NCBI GenBank assembly: GCA_913057905.1
Contig: CAJXPB010000001.1
Location: forward strand, 1,550,001 to 1,614,000
DNA length: 64,000 bases
Source of the DNA: an uncultured Pseudomonadota bacterium
GTDB lineage: Bacteria > Myxococcota_A > Bradymonadia > Bradymonadales > Bradymonadaceae
Direction: 5' to 3'
The translations under genes and the position numbers were made by a program. A model generated the notes under the pieces. That model worked only from the letters and a program-made list of their open reading frames with translations, had not been told where the DNA came from and made no database searches. Positions 29,396 to 38,669 of this stretch are shown one piece after another (the first letter of the stretch is position 1; each line of letters starts with the position of its first letter).

Positions 29396-29446
29396 CGTGA
29401 ATCCTCGTAAACGTGGTGCGTGTGCTCGTATGTCTCTCGGCGGTCT

Positions 29447-30958
29447 CTAAAGACGGCCGAGTTGACGATAGCGTCCCAGTGTCTTCCACCGACTCTTCGG
29501 GCCGGATTGCTCACCGTCGTCGCCGTCGCCATCCCGGAGGGCCTCGTCGTGGCGGTGAGTCGCCAGCACGGCCGCCAGTTCGGCGATGTCGCGATGCTTC
29601 GGCTCGGGCTTGTCGCGATTGGCCATGTAGTCGGGGATGAACTCCGTATTGTACGACCCATCCAGAAAGTCCGGGTGGGTCAGTACCTCTTCGTGGAATC
29701 CGATGTTGGTGGTCATCCCGGCGATAACGTACTCGTCGAGGGCGCGGCGCATCCGCTGGATGGCGTGGTCGCGGTCCTCGCCCCAGACGCACAGCTTCGA
29801 GATCATCGGGTCGTAGTTGACCGGAATGGTCATGCCCTCGTAGACGCCGCTGTCGACGCGCACTCCCGGACCGGTCGGTTCGCTCAGCAGATCGATGGTG
29901 CCGGGCGTGGGTCGGAAATTCTCGTCGGCGTCTTCGGCATAGACGCGGCATTCGATGGCGTGGCCGCGCTGCTCAAGATCCGACTGCTCGAAGTCGAGCG
30001 GTTCGCCGGCGGCGACCTTGACCTGCCACCGCACCAGATCGAGCCCCGTCACCATTTCGGTGATCGGGTGTTCGACCTGAAGGCGGGTGTTCATCTCCAG
30101 GAAGTAGAAATTCCCGTTGGCGTCGAGCAGAAACTCGACGGTTCCGGCGCCGACGTAGTCGACGGCGTGGGCGGCGCGCACGGCGACCTCGCCCATCTCC
30201 CGGCGGGTCTCGTCATCGAGGACCGGACAGGGGGTCTCCTCGGTGATCTTTTGATGGCGACGCTGGACCGAACATTCGCGCTCGAACAGGTGTACGCCGT
30301 TGCCGTGTTCGTCGACGAGAATCTGGATCTCGACGTGCTTGGGATCGACGACGTACTTCTCGATGTAGACGTCACCGTTGCCAAACGAGCTGATCGCCTC
30401 GCGCTGGGCCCCCTTAAAGGAGTCGATGAATTCCTCGGCCTCGTCGACGCGGCGCATTCCCTTTCCGCCTCCGCCGGCCGCGGCCTTTGCCAGCACCGGA
30501 AAGCCCATGTCCTTGGCGATCTCGAAGGCCTCTTCGGCTTCTTCGACCGCGTTCTCGGTCCCGGGAACGACCGGGACATCCGCCTCTTTCATCAGCGTAC
30601 GCGCCCGCGTCTTCTCGCCCATCGCATCGATCGACTTGCCCCGCGGCCCCATGAAGGTCATTTCGGAGTCGGCGCAGGCGTCGGCGAATTCGGAGTTTTC
30701 GCTCAGGAAGCCGTAGCCCGGGTGGATGGCATCGCAGCCCGCCTTGCGTCCGACCTCCAGAATCTTGTCGATCACCAGGTAGCTTTCGGCGCTGGGCGCC
30801 GGGCCGACATGGTAGGCCTCATCGGCCATTCGCACATGAAGCGACTTGCGATCGGCATCCGAGTAGACGGCCACCGTCTCGATCCCCATCTCCTTGAGGG
30901 ATCGCATGACCCGCACCGCGATTTCCCCGCGGTTTGCTACCAATACCTTGTCAAACAT
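29447..30958 (-). CDS. accC: biotin carboxylase (acyl-CoA carboxylase alpha subunit, carboxylase domain only)
   Basis: A 503-residue ATP-grasp biotin carboxylase: N-terminal FDKVLVANRGEIAVRV, glycine loop AAAGGGGKGMR, then FLEMNTRLQVEH with the catalytic residues, and the C-terminal domain. It catalyses ATP-dependent carboxylation of biotin on the neighbouring carrier protein. The ATG at 30958 is supported by GGAGGA; the open frame upstream adds 30 unrelated residues. It is the first gene of a minus-strand group with the biotin carrier, mutase and SerA. About 100 bases upstream are free for a promoter. Confidence 0.94.
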   Translation of the reverse strand: MFDKVLVANRGEIAVRVMRSLKEMGIETVAVYSDADRKSLHVRMADEAYHVGPAPSAESYLVIDKILEVGRKAGCDAIHPGYGFLSENSEFADACADSEMTFMGPRGKSIDAMGEKTRARTLMKEADVPVVPGTENAVEEAEEAFEIAKDMGFPVLAKAAAGGGGKGMRRVDEAEEFIDSFKGAQREAISSFGNGDVYIEKYVVDPKHVEIQILVDEHGNGVHLFERECSVQRRHQKITEETPCPVLDDETRREMGEVAVRAAHAVDYVGAGTVEFLLDANGNFYFLEMNTRLQVEHPITEMVTGLDLVRWQVKVAAGEPLDFEQSDLEQRGHAIECRVYAEDADENFRPTPGTIDLLSEPTGPGVRVDSGVYEGMTIPVNYDPMISKLCVWGEDRDHAIQRMRRALDEYVIAGMTTNIGFHEEVLTHPDFLDGSYNTEFIPDYMANRDKPEPKHRDIAELAAVLATHRHDEALRDGDGDDGEQSGPKSRWKTLGRYRQLGRL

Positions 30959-31060
30959 TTGTCCTCCAGATTGTCGTCCAGAATCAGTGACGCCGCCGGA
31001 CGTTAACAGAGAAAATTTGCGGTTTGCAACGCCCCGTGGGCAGGGCATGTCAAATAGGGA

Positions 31061-31092
31061 GAAAAAAAGAAGGCTGCCCGAAGCGGGCAGCC
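31061..31092 (-). terminator. Rho-independent terminator of the small acidic gene
   Basis: A perfect 9-bp stem GGCTGCCCG/CGGGCAGCC with a 3-base loop is followed, on the minus strand, by a T-rich run (TTCTTTTTTTC). It separates the small acidic gene from the accC operon. Confidence 0.92.
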
Positions 31093-31125
31093 CTCATCAG
31101 CGTCGTGGCGTCTGTACGCCGACCT

Positions 31126-31467
31126 TCAGTCGTCGTCGCTCAAGGCGTCGATGATTTTTTGTTTGGCATCATTGTCGTCGGCCTCGACGCGGTTGGCCGG
31201 AAAGAAATGTTCGGCATCGCCGCGCGAGGCGTCGCGCTTTTGGAACGCATCGACCAAAAACGACTCCAGCCGCGCCAGCGCCTGCTTCGTTTCATCGTCG
31301 GCCCCGAGCCCAAACTGAAGTTCGTGGTCGTCGTCTTCGTCCAGGCCGTGACGCGCTCGAATGACCTTTTCTTCCAGGGGCGACAGAACCTCTTCTGTCC
31401 CCTCGGTCTCGGTGGCGGTTCGCGTCGTGGTCTCCGTCGAGTCTGGTGTATCTTTCTCGTCAGTCAA
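31126..31467 (-). CDS. small acidic protein with sigma-region-4-like segment
   Basis: A 113-residue, very acidic cytoplasmic protein starting with TTG, which has AAGAGGA five bases upstream. The segment VLSPLEEKVIRARHGLDED (about residues 27-45) resembles the first helix of sigma70 region 4, but the helix-turn-helix that should follow is missing. The remainder is helical and charged. It is transcribed alone, with a clear terminator. It could be a sigma-factor-related regulator or an unrelated small protein. Confidence 0.6.
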   Translation of the reverse strand: MTDEKDTPDSTETTTRTATETEGTEEVLSPLEEKVIRARHGLDEDDDHELQFGLGADDETKQALARLESFLVDAFQKRDASRGDAEHFFPANRVEADDNDAKQKIIDALSDDD

Positions 31468-31648
31468 TGGTATCCTCTTGGCCCTTCAACCCATTCCGTT
31501 CGACTCCATGATAGTTGCGGTGTCGACGTCGCGCTGTCGCCGAGGGCTCGGATGCGAGGGCATCCGTCCAAACCGTCCGGAGACCGACACTGTCGACAAA
31601 CCCGTTTATATGAGGCTCGATCCCGTGTCGCAAATTATTTTCTCGGCC

Positions 31649-32305
31649 TCAGACGTCGTCCGATGAAGGCCCTTTGAGCAACCCCCAGGCCTTCCATGAG
31701 ATCCATGCCAGGACGACGAGACCCACAACGATCCAGAAGACCCGGGAGTACTGGTCGAGAATGAGGGCCAGCTCCTGGAGATTGTACCCCACGGTGTAGC
31801 CGGCGGCGAGGATGGCGGCGTTCCAGAGGGCCGCACCGAGCCCGCCCCACAACAACGTCCGAAACAGGTCAATACGAGCCATCCCGGCGGCCACGAAAAA
31901 GAGCGCCCGAAACGCGGGAACGAAGCGATTCAATGCAATATAGATGGTCCCATGGCGCTCGAATTGTTCGATCAGCTTGTCGACTCGCGGACGCACCGAC
32001 GGACGGTCCAGCCAGCGATGGAGCCATGTGTCCTTTCCCTGATGGTCGATCAGCCACCACCCGACGCGCCAGTCGACCGCCGCCCCGAGCGCCGTCCCGG
32101 CCATCACGGCGCCGAAGACGCCCCAGACGGGCCAGCCGGCCTGGGGAATCAACACGGCTCCGGCGAGGGTGACGGTGTCGCCGGGAAACGGAGGGAGCAC
32201 GTACTCGACCATCGCACTCACTGCCAACAGCAGAAGCCCCCACCAGACCGCCTGGCCGGACAGGTAGTCGAACACCTGCTGCAGACTCGCAAAGAAATCG
32301 ATCAT
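31649..32305 (-). CDS. DedA-family membrane protein
   Basis: A 218-residue polytopic protein with the DedA/VTT domain: LPPFPGD in the first re-entrant region, NRFVPAFRALFFVAAGMARI in the second, and five to six hydrophobic segments. DedA/VTT proteins act in phospholipid flipping (such as undecaprenyl phosphate or phosphatidylethanolamine carriers) and envelope homeostasis. It is divergent from the glycerol-1-phosphate-dehydrogenase-like gene, 109 bases away. Substrate unknown. Confidence 0.9.
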   Translation of the reverse strand: MIDFFASLQQVFDYLSGQAVWWGLLLLAVSAMVEYVLPPFPGDTVTLAGAVLIPQAGWPVWGVFGAVMAGTALGAAVDWRVGWWLIDHQGKDTWLHRWLDRPSVRPRVDKLIEQFERHGTIYIALNRFVPAFRALFFVAAGMARIDLFRTLLWGGLGAALWNAAILAAGYTVGYNLQELALILDQYSRVFWIVVGLVVLAWISWKAWGLLKGPSSDDV

Positions 32306-32414
32306 GTTGTCTCGTTGGACCTCGGATTCGACGGTCGAGTCGATACGCTGTGCGGCGGGCTTATGCTAACCACGCTCGCGCCACGTGACCATGCTCCTCT
32401 GCGAGAAACCAGCC

Positions 32415-33758
32415 ATGACTGACATCGTCCAAGAGTACCTGGATAAGCATTCCGATCGCATCGACGTCGAGGCCATCGAGATCGGCCGCGACATCATTCG
32501 CGAGTCGTACGCGGTCCTCGCCGAACAACTCGGCGAAGGTCCCTGGCTGGTCGTCGCAGACTCCAACACATGGGAGGCCGCCGGCGAGCCCGTCGGCGAG
32601 ATGTTGGATGCACATGGGCACGACTGGCATCGCTTTGAAGTGGAGGCGCAGCCGGGACACGAACACCCGGTCTGCCGAGACGAACTCATCGAAGACTGCC
32701 GCCGGGCCATGGAGCGACACGACTGTCGTGCCGGGCTCGCCGTCGGCAGTGGAACGGTCAACGACACGGTGAAGATGGCTGCCCATCGCGCCGGCCGACC
32801 GATGGGAGTGGTGGGCACGGCGCCGAGCATGAACGGCTACACGTCGTCGATTGCCGCCATCCTGTCCGACGGGGTCAAGACATCACAGCCGTGCGGTGCG
32901 CCGCGGGTGATCATCGCCGACGTGGAGGTCATGGCGCAGGCTCCGATGCGACTCATCCAGAGCGGCCTGGGCGACCTGTTGTCCAAACCGGTCTCGAACT
33001 CCGACTGGGCAATCTCGGCCAGGCTCAACGGAACGCCGCATTCGGCCGAAGCGATGGAGATCATCGAGGAGGGGGCAGCGGCACTGCAGGGAGTCGCACC
33101 GAAACTGCCCGGGCGCGACCGCGAGGCGGTCCGTGGGCTGGTCGACTCGCTGATCCTGTCGGGTATCGCCATGAGCGTGGCCGGCTCATCGAGCCCGGCC
33201 TCCGGCGGCGAACACCTCATCAGCCACTACATCGACATGACGGCCCACGCCCTCGACCAGCCCTACGACTTACACGGCTGCCAGGTGGGAGTCGGCACAC
33301 TGAACTCGGCATTTATGTACGAGAAACTTCGCGAGTTCGACCCATCGACGCTGGACATCGACTCCCGGGTCGACGCGCTGGCCGACTGGTCCACGTACGA
33401 CGACCTTCTCAAAGAGAGATTTGGCCCCCTCCATGATGCGGTCGTCGAGTATGCGAAACCGGCGTACCCGAGCCGGTCCCGGCTGCGAGAGCGGCTCGAG
33501 AAGATTGTCGACCAGTGGGACGGCATGCTCGCGGACGCAGAACAGACGCTTCGGACCCGTCAGTCGCTGGAAGACGAGCTGCGCTCAGCGGGGGCGCCGA
33601 CCCGATTCCGCGACCTCGGTATCTCGAAGGATCGCGCCCATCGGGCGATCGTCCACGGCAAGGACATCCGCAACCGCTACACCATCCTTCATCTGTGCTG
33701 GGAACTTGGAACCCTCGAGAAATGGGGTGCCGAAGCGATCGAACTTCTCTACGATTGA
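32415..33758 (+). CDS. sn-glycerol-1-phosphate dehydrogenase family protein (AraM/EgsA-like)
   Basis: A 447-residue member of the iron/zinc-type dehydrogenase group. The NAD(P) loop GSGTVNDTVK is at residues 111-120, APSMNGYTS at 136-144, and putative metal ligands are Asp187 (GLGDLLSK), His267 (GGEHLISH) and His287 (DLHGCQVGVG). The family reduces DHAP to glycerol-1-phosphate, the archaeal-type glycerol backbone, also known from Bacillus AraM. The usual Asp of the PSxDG motif is Asn140 here. The ATG at 32415 is chosen because the family starts near it; GTG 32385 and ATG 32391 are alternatives. A C-terminal extension of about 50 residues exceeds the family length. Confidence 0.8.
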   Translation: MTDIVQEYLDKHSDRIDVEAIEIGRDIIRESYAVLAEQLGEGPWLVVADSNTWEAAGEPVGEMLDAHGHDWHRFEVEAQPGHEHPVCRDELIEDCRRAMERHDCRAGLAVGSGTVNDTVKMAAHRAGRPMGVVGTAPSMNGYTSSIAAILSDGVKTSQPCGAPRVIIADVEVMAQAPMRLIQSGLGDLLSKPVSNSDWAISARLNGTPHSAEAMEIIEEGAAALQGVAPKLPGRDREAVRGLVDSLILSGIAMSVAGSSSPASGGEHLISHYIDMTAHALDQPYDLHGCQVGVGTLNSAFMYEKLREFDPSTLDIDSRVDALADWSTYDDLLKERFGPLHDAVVEYAKPAYPSRSRLRERLEKIVDQWDGMLADAEQTLRTRQSLEDELRSAGAPTRFRDLGISKDRAHRAIVHGKDIRNRYTILHLCWELGTLEKWGAEAIELLYD

Positions 33759-33762
33759 AGGG

Positions 33763-34527
33763 TCAGCCAAGCACCAGATAAGCGAGGCCGGCGCCGATGC
33801 ATCCGAGACCGCCGATGGCGATGAGTGCCCCGACGATCACAAACCACTTTTTGTCGGAGCTTCCCGAAGACGTCCCAGCGTCATGGGCATGATGGCCCGG
33901 TTCCGATTCCGCAGGCACATCGCCGAAGCGGTCGTCATTTTCGAACGGATCTGATTGCGGGGCGCCGCCCTGGTCGGCGACTGCAGCCCGGTCGTCGGTG
34001 GCTCCCTCGCGGAAACCAGCATCATCGCCGAAGGACCCCTCAAACGAGGGCTCCTCGGTATTGATCTGACTGGGCGTCTGGACCTCCGATTCGTCGGATT
34101 CGGCGCGTGCCGTCGAGCCGCCCGACGGTGACGGGTCCGGTGTTGAAGCGCTCGACGATGAAGGACTGGACGATGAAGGGCTAGAAGACGAAGCGCTCGA
34201 TGATGATGCGGTCGAGGACGAGCCCGACAGCGTGCTCGTGGACCCTTCGTCTTTTTTGCTGACTTCGTCGGGTCGAGGAATCCGTGAGCCGGTCGACTCC
34301 GTACTCAGCCCACCGGACTGATCCTCATCCTGTTGTTCGAGCTTCTCTTCAGCTCTGTCTGCCGCCTCTTTGGCGTCGGCCACAGCCTGATCGAGTTCAT
34401 CCTGGTCGACAGCCCCGACTCCAAACATGGTCTGCTTGGAGTCGCGCTCCTCGACCTTGGCCCCACAATGACCGCAGTGGACGGCATCGTCAGCGATCTG
34501 CTCCTCGCACTCCGGACAGGTCTTCAT
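33763..34527 (-). CDS. zinc-ribbon protein with Ser-rich linker and C-terminal membrane anchor
   Basis: A 254-residue protein with an N-terminal zinc ribbon (CPEC at residues 4-7 and CGHCG at 18-22), a KQTMFGVG motif, a coiled-coil stretch, a long Ser/Asp/Glu-rich disordered linker with an almost pure Ser run, and one C-terminal transmembrane helix (about residues 227-252). The domain order suggests a cytoplasmic regulatory zinc ribbon tethered to the membrane. It converges with the dehydrogenase gene with four bases between the stops. Function unknown. Confidence 0.75.
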   Translation of the reverse strand: MKTCPECEEQIADDAVHCGHCGAKVEERDSKQTMFGVGAVDQDELDQAVADAKEAADRAEEKLEQQDEDQSGGLSTESTGSRIPRPDEVSKKDEGSTSTLSGSSSTASSSSASSSSPSSSSPSSSSASTPDPSPSGGSTARAESDESEVQTPSQINTEEPSFEGSFGDDAGFREGATDDRAAVADQGGAPQSDPFENDDRFGDVPAESEPGHHAHDAGTSSGSSDKKWFVIVGALIAIGGLGCIGAGLAYLVLG

Positions 34528-34626
34528 GATCTCAGTCCCTTGTTTCCCTTCATCACATCACCGCCGTAAACGTACACATTCCAAAAGGCTAACACAGATC
34601 TGAGGGGCTTGCTAGAACTTGAGATC

Positions 34627-36684
34627 CTATGGACAGGAAAGCGCCTGAATGACCGGAACCTCATTGTTGTCTTCGCGACACTCGTTTTCGGCCCCGTCCT
34701 CGGCCTCCGGAGCATGGTCGACGACTGCCCTGACCTGCCACTGCCCGGAGTCGGGAGGCCCTCGAAACCGGATGACAACCCGCTCGGACTCGCCCGGCGC
34801 CAGCGACCCACGGGTTTCAGTCGCCGCCAGCGCCCTGCGCTGAGATCCCGAGGAGGCGTATAGCGTGACCGGTACGCCGGCCCCGGCCCGCACGGCCCCG
34901 GCGTTGGTGATCCAGAGTACAACTTCGCCTCGACACGACGACTCCGAGGACGCCTCCCAGGTCGCACTCTCGACGACCAGGTCGGGGGCGGCCGAATCCG
35001 GCACCCCGGAGAGTCGATTGAGGCGATAGGTGTTGTGGTCCCGCCAGCTCGCCGCTTCGCGAGCCGGGATACGGCCTTCGTCGGTGATGTTCCCGATGCG
35101 GTAGGCGTGTTGATTCCACAGACTGCGTGTCGCCACCCAGTTGTCGGTCGCGTGCCCAAACACGCGCAACCCGGCGCCGGCCACGCCGCCGCAGTCTCCA
35201 AGGACATCGCCACATTCAAAATCGTTTACAGCGACGACGATCTCGGCGGCCCCGTCTCCTTCCACGTCGACGATGATCGGATACTCCAGGCCGGTGAACG
35301 ACGGGTTCGGATGCTCGAACAACTTCGCCCCGGTCCGACCGTCGAAGATCCGAAGGTGGTGTTCGTCGTTGTAGACCACTTCAGCCCTGCCATCGCCTTC
35401 GAAATCGAAGACACTCGACCCGGTCATATTGGAGGAGACATCGCGGGTCGGCTGCTGCCACAGAACCGCCTCCGAAAACGACGTTCGGGGCCGGGTCAGA
35501 TCGATCTTGATCGCCGCGTATTGACTTGCAGCGGCGACCCCGACGTCGGGACGCCCGTCGCCGTTGAGGTCCGCGACCGTCGGCGGGCCACCACGGCCGT
35601 GCAGGGCGACCGGCCCCCAGACGAGCTCACCGGTGGCTCCGTCGTGCACACGAAGGGTCCCCGCCGCCGAGACGATGACCTCCGGAGCCCCGTCCCCGTC
35701 AAAGTCTGCAACTGCGGGAAAGCCATCCGGCAACGACTCGTCGGCCCGCCAGAGGACCTCCCCGGACGCCTCGTAGGCACTGATTCCCGTGATCACCTCC
35801 TGGCCCGGTCGCCCGTCGAGCTCGGCGGTGACACTTAGCGGACCGGTGTACCAGTCACGGTGGGGTTGCCCGCCCGGCCAGTTGATCCCTTCGCCGACCC
35901 GCAGACTGTCACCGACCGGGCGGGCCCTCCACTCCAGATGCCCCCGATGGCTGAAGACCGCACCGCCGACAATCACCTCTGGCGTACCATCCTCATCGAG
36001 GTCGGCGATCGAGGGCCCACCCCACCAGAATTTGAGGGCGTGAGGTATACGTCCGACGGCGTCGGCCGCCCGGGTCACCCATTTGATGCGCCCGTCGTGC
36101 TCGAGGGCGATGAGTCCGCCGAACCAGGCACCCGCGACGATTTCGACGCGCCCGTCACCATCGAGATCGCCCAATGCGAGGTTGCCCGCCGGTTGAAACC
36201 CGACGTGTTCGTCGGGCACGTCCGGGTGGCTGCTCAGCTCTTCGGGTCCCACACTGAAGAGTAATCCGGACCCGTCCCCGCTGGCCGCCCTCAGCACCCC
36301 ACGTCGCACCGAGTCCGGCGCACCGGAGACCCCGGCGGCACTGAAGGTCGCAAAGACGACGTCGGGAACCTCGTCGCCATCGAGCCGCGCCACCAGCGGC
36401 GTCATCATCACCTGATCGTCGGAGGGATACGGGTCGTCGGGCCCGATCTTTAGCGACCACTCGAGTTCGGCCGAAAACCCACCCTGTTGCCGTTGATACT
36501 CGTAGGTGCAGCCTTCGTCGAAGGGGCGCCCAACTCGCCGGTCCTCCCCCGGACCCAGCGAGGGGTCGGAGTCGCCTCCGTCGGCGTCGCTGCCGGTCGA
36601 ATACGGCGCCAGCGGAGCTTCGGCGCAGGCAGCCGCGAGGATGATCCCGAAGGTGATGAGCGCTCGGACTGGGTAGGTGTTCAT
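34627..36684 (-). CDS. FG-GAP/VCBS repeat lipoprotein with C-terminal CARDB domain
   Basis: A 685-residue secreted lipoprotein: signal peptide and lipobox AAAC, an Asp/Gly-rich spacer, then repeated FG-GAP blades with calcium-type loops (LGDLDGDGRVEIV, IADLDEDGTPEVI, VADFDGDGAPEVI, VADLNGDGRPDV and others, about residues 90-510). At the end is a CARDB-like Ig domain (about 560-680, starting near PDLVVESATWEAS). Such propellers mediate adhesion or ligand binding at the cell surface. GGGGGA lies before the ATG. It is a different architecture from the propeller lipoproteins at 44821-54358. Confidence 0.88.
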   Translation of the reverse strand: MNTYPVRALITFGIILAAACAEAPLAPYSTGSDADGGDSDPSLGPGEDRRVGRPFDEGCTYEYQRQQGGFSAELEWSLKIGPDDPYPSDDQVMMTPLVARLDGDEVPDVVFATFSAAGVSGAPDSVRRGVLRAASGDGSGLLFSVGPEELSSHPDVPDEHVGFQPAGNLALGDLDGDGRVEIVAGAWFGGLIALEHDGRIKWVTRAADAVGRIPHALKFWWGGPSIADLDEDGTPEVIVGGAVFSHRGHLEWRARPVGDSLRVGEGINWPGGQPHRDWYTGPLSVTAELDGRPGQEVITGISAYEASGEVLWRADESLPDGFPAVADFDGDGAPEVIVSAAGTLRVHDGATGELVWGPVALHGRGGPPTVADLNGDGRPDVGVAAASQYAAIKIDLTRPRTSFSEAVLWQQPTRDVSSNMTGSSVFDFEGDGRAEVVYNDEHHLRIFDGRTGAKLFEHPNPSFTGLEYPIIVDVEGDGAAEIVVAVNDFECGDVLGDCGGVAGAGLRVFGHATDNWVATRSLWNQHAYRIGNITDEGRIPAREAASWRDHNTYRLNRLSGVPDSAAPDLVVESATWEASSESSCRGEVVLWITNAGAVRAGAGVPVTLYASSGSQRRALAATETRGSLAPGESERVVIRFRGPPDSGQWQVRAVVDHAPEAEDGAENECREDNNEVPVIQALSCP

Positions 36685-36752
36685 GGATCCCCCGTGGGTG
36701 GTTCGGTCTATGTACTGTTATCGACGGGACTGGGGGATTTGTTGATGGACAC

Positions 36753-36779
36753 CCCCGGGCTCCCGTCGGTCGCCCGGGG
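36753..36779 (-). terminator. hairpin directly after the ompA-like stop
   Basis: CCCCGGGC and GCCCGGGG pair around an 11-base loop, directly adjacent to the TAA at 36780-36782 on the minus strand. It is a probable terminator of the OmpA-like gene. There is no T-tract. Confidence 0.65.
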
Positions 36780-38573
36780 TTAGGGATCGCGGTCGTTCTC
36801 CTGGGCCAGGATTTTAAACTCGACGCGTCGGTTCTTGCTTCGGCTCTCCGCGGTATCATTGTCGGCGATGGGCTGGGATTCGCCGTAGCCCTCGGCGACG
36901 AGACGCGAGGCATCGATCCCGCGTCGTTTGACCATGTAGGCCTTCACCGACTCCGCGCGCGCTGCCGACAGCTCCTGATTGTACGTTTCGTCGCCGGTGG
37001 AGTCGGAGTGCCCCTGAATCTCGACTTTGGTGATGTCGGGGTTCGAGCGGAGGACCAGGGCCACCTGATTGAGCACGTCGTATGACCCCTTCTTGATGCG
37101 TGCACTGTCGGTCTCGAAGTAGACCTTCTCAAGTATCTTGATTTCTTCTTTTTCACGGACCGCTTTCTGCTCCTCGGCGGGACACCCGTCGTCCTCTTCG
37201 AGCCCCGGTTCCATCGGACACTCATCCTCGGCGTCGGCGATCCCGTCGTTGTCGTTGTCCTCGTCGGGGCAGCCGTCGTCATCCTCGAAGCCATCCTCGT
37301 CTTCGGGCGCCTCCGGACACTCATCTTCGGCATCCGGGATGCCGTCGCCATCGGTGTCGGTCTGACCGTCGGGGCACCCATCCTGGTCCTGGTAGCCGTT
37401 TTTGTCCTCGGGCTGATCGATGCAGTTGTCTTCGACGTCGGGGATTCCGTCGCCGTCGGTATCCTTGTCGGCATCGGGACATCCATCCTTATCCTCGTAG
37501 CCATTGAAGTCCTCGGCTTTGTCGGGACACATGTCGGAGTCGTCCGCAATCCCGTCTCCGTCGTTGTCCGGATCCGGACACCCGTCGGCATCTTCGAAGC
37601 CATCGAGATCTTCGGGTTCTTGGGGGCATTCGTCCTCAGCATCCATGATGCCATCGCCGTCGGCATCGCCCGCCTTGGTCGGATACGATACGCCCAGGAA
37701 TGCTCGAAACTCCGGAGAACCCACACCGGAGACGATCCCTGCTCCGCTGCCGGCCATCACGGCGATGCCGGCCTTGGTCTTGAACTTCGCGCCGATCAGC
37801 ACCTCGAGTGGAGAGGTGTCAGTCGAGCCCCAGAAATCACGAAGGGGCGTCTCGCCATACACCTCGGCGCCAAGGGTAAAGAGATTCTTGACGATGGCGA
37901 CTTCGGTCCCGATGCCGTAGGTGAAGGCGTCGCCTAACTCCAGGTTCCGCCAGGTCTCGTTGCGTTCGATGCGCACGCCGAAGTTCCCCGAGATGACCGC
38001 TCGGCCGATGCGCCGATCGATGATCAATTCCGGAGTCGCTGTCACACTGGGAGAGCCGACAAACGCGTCGCCACCGCCGGTCGGAAACGTCACATCGACG
38101 GCCGCTCCCAGCCCGATTCCCGCCTGCTCCTGGGTCAGGATCTGCACCTTCGGGCGCACGGCGAGGTCCCCGATCCCGACTCCACCGAGATCGGCGCCCC
38201 GGTACTGGGCATCGTTGACCAGATAGACCGGCAGATGGGCCGCGATTTGGACTCGGTCGAAGAGTCCGATCCCCGCCAGCACATCGGCGGTGAGTTGCTG
38301 GTCGACGATCGAGCGGGAGTTGTCGCCATCCCCTTCGACCAGTGGCTCACTGAGATAGTCGAACACCAGGGTGCCGGCTGGCTGAAGATGGTCGAGGGTC
38401 GTCGACTCTTCGACCGTAAAGATCCCGTGGGGCTGGAGGACCGGCCGAAAGGTCTGGGTGTCGATATCGGGCCGATTCTGAGCCGACGCCGACCCGACGA
38501 ACCCGAATACGGCGACGAAGACAAGTAAGCTAAACCACGACAACGCCTGCGAACCGGCCCGGTTGGTCCTCAT
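36780..38573 (-). CDS. OmpA-family outer-membrane protein with thrombospondin type 3 repeats
   Basis: A 597-residue protein: signal peptide ending ASA-Q, an N-terminal beta-barrel-like region (about 35-290), a run of calcium-binding TSP3 repeats (DADGDGIMDAEDECP, DNDGDGIADDSDMCP and similar, about 300-470) and a C-terminal OmpA peptidoglycan-binding domain (EIQGHSDSTGDETYNQELSAARAESV, ending SKNRRVEF). It links the outer membrane to peptidoglycan, with a calcium-stiffened stalk between. GGAGGT precedes the ATG. An inverted repeat lies 23 bases upstream of the start. Confidence 0.95.
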   Translation of the reverse strand: MRTNRAGSQALSWFSLLVFVAVFGFVGSASAQNRPDIDTQTFRPVLQPHGIFTVEESTTLDHLQPAGTLVFDYLSEPLVEGDGDNSRSIVDQQLTADVLAGIGLFDRVQIAAHLPVYLVNDAQYRGADLGGVGIGDLAVRPKVQILTQEQAGIGLGAAVDVTFPTGGGDAFVGSPSVTATPELIIDRRIGRAVISGNFGVRIERNETWRNLELGDAFTYGIGTEVAIVKNLFTLGAEVYGETPLRDFWGSTDTSPLEVLIGAKFKTKAGIAVMAGSGAGIVSGVGSPEFRAFLGVSYPTKAGDADGDGIMDAEDECPQEPEDLDGFEDADGCPDPDNDGDGIADDSDMCPDKAEDFNGYEDKDGCPDADKDTDGDGIPDVEDNCIDQPEDKNGYQDQDGCPDGQTDTDGDGIPDAEDECPEAPEDEDGFEDDDGCPDEDNDNDGIADAEDECPMEPGLEEDDGCPAEEQKAVREKEEIKILEKVYFETDSARIKKGSYDVLNQVALVLRSNPDITKVEIQGHSDSTGDETYNQELSAARAESVKAYMVKRRGIDASRLVAEGYGESQPIADNDTAESRSKNRRVEFKILAQENDRDP

Positions 38574-38595
38574 CTCGATACCTCCGCATCATCTA

Positions 38596-38630
38596 TGTAC
38601 ACACAGGGAATCCGTTGCCCCCAGTGTACA
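38596..38630. promoter_or_regulatory. inverted repeat upstream of the OmpA-like gene
   Basis: TGTACAC at 38596-38602 and GTGTACA at 38624-38630 are perfect inverted copies separated by 21 bases, in the 96-base gap upstream of the OmpA-like start. The arrangement suits a dimeric regulator contacting the same DNA face, but a chance repeat is possible. Confidence 0.4.
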
Positions 38631-38669
38631 GGTCAACCGGGCCGAATCAACGTTGCGTCACGTCGGCGG

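Noticed and set aside
34524-35219. 231-codon minus-strand open frame
   Set aside because: Shadow of the FG-GAP/CARDB lipoprotein gene in another frame.
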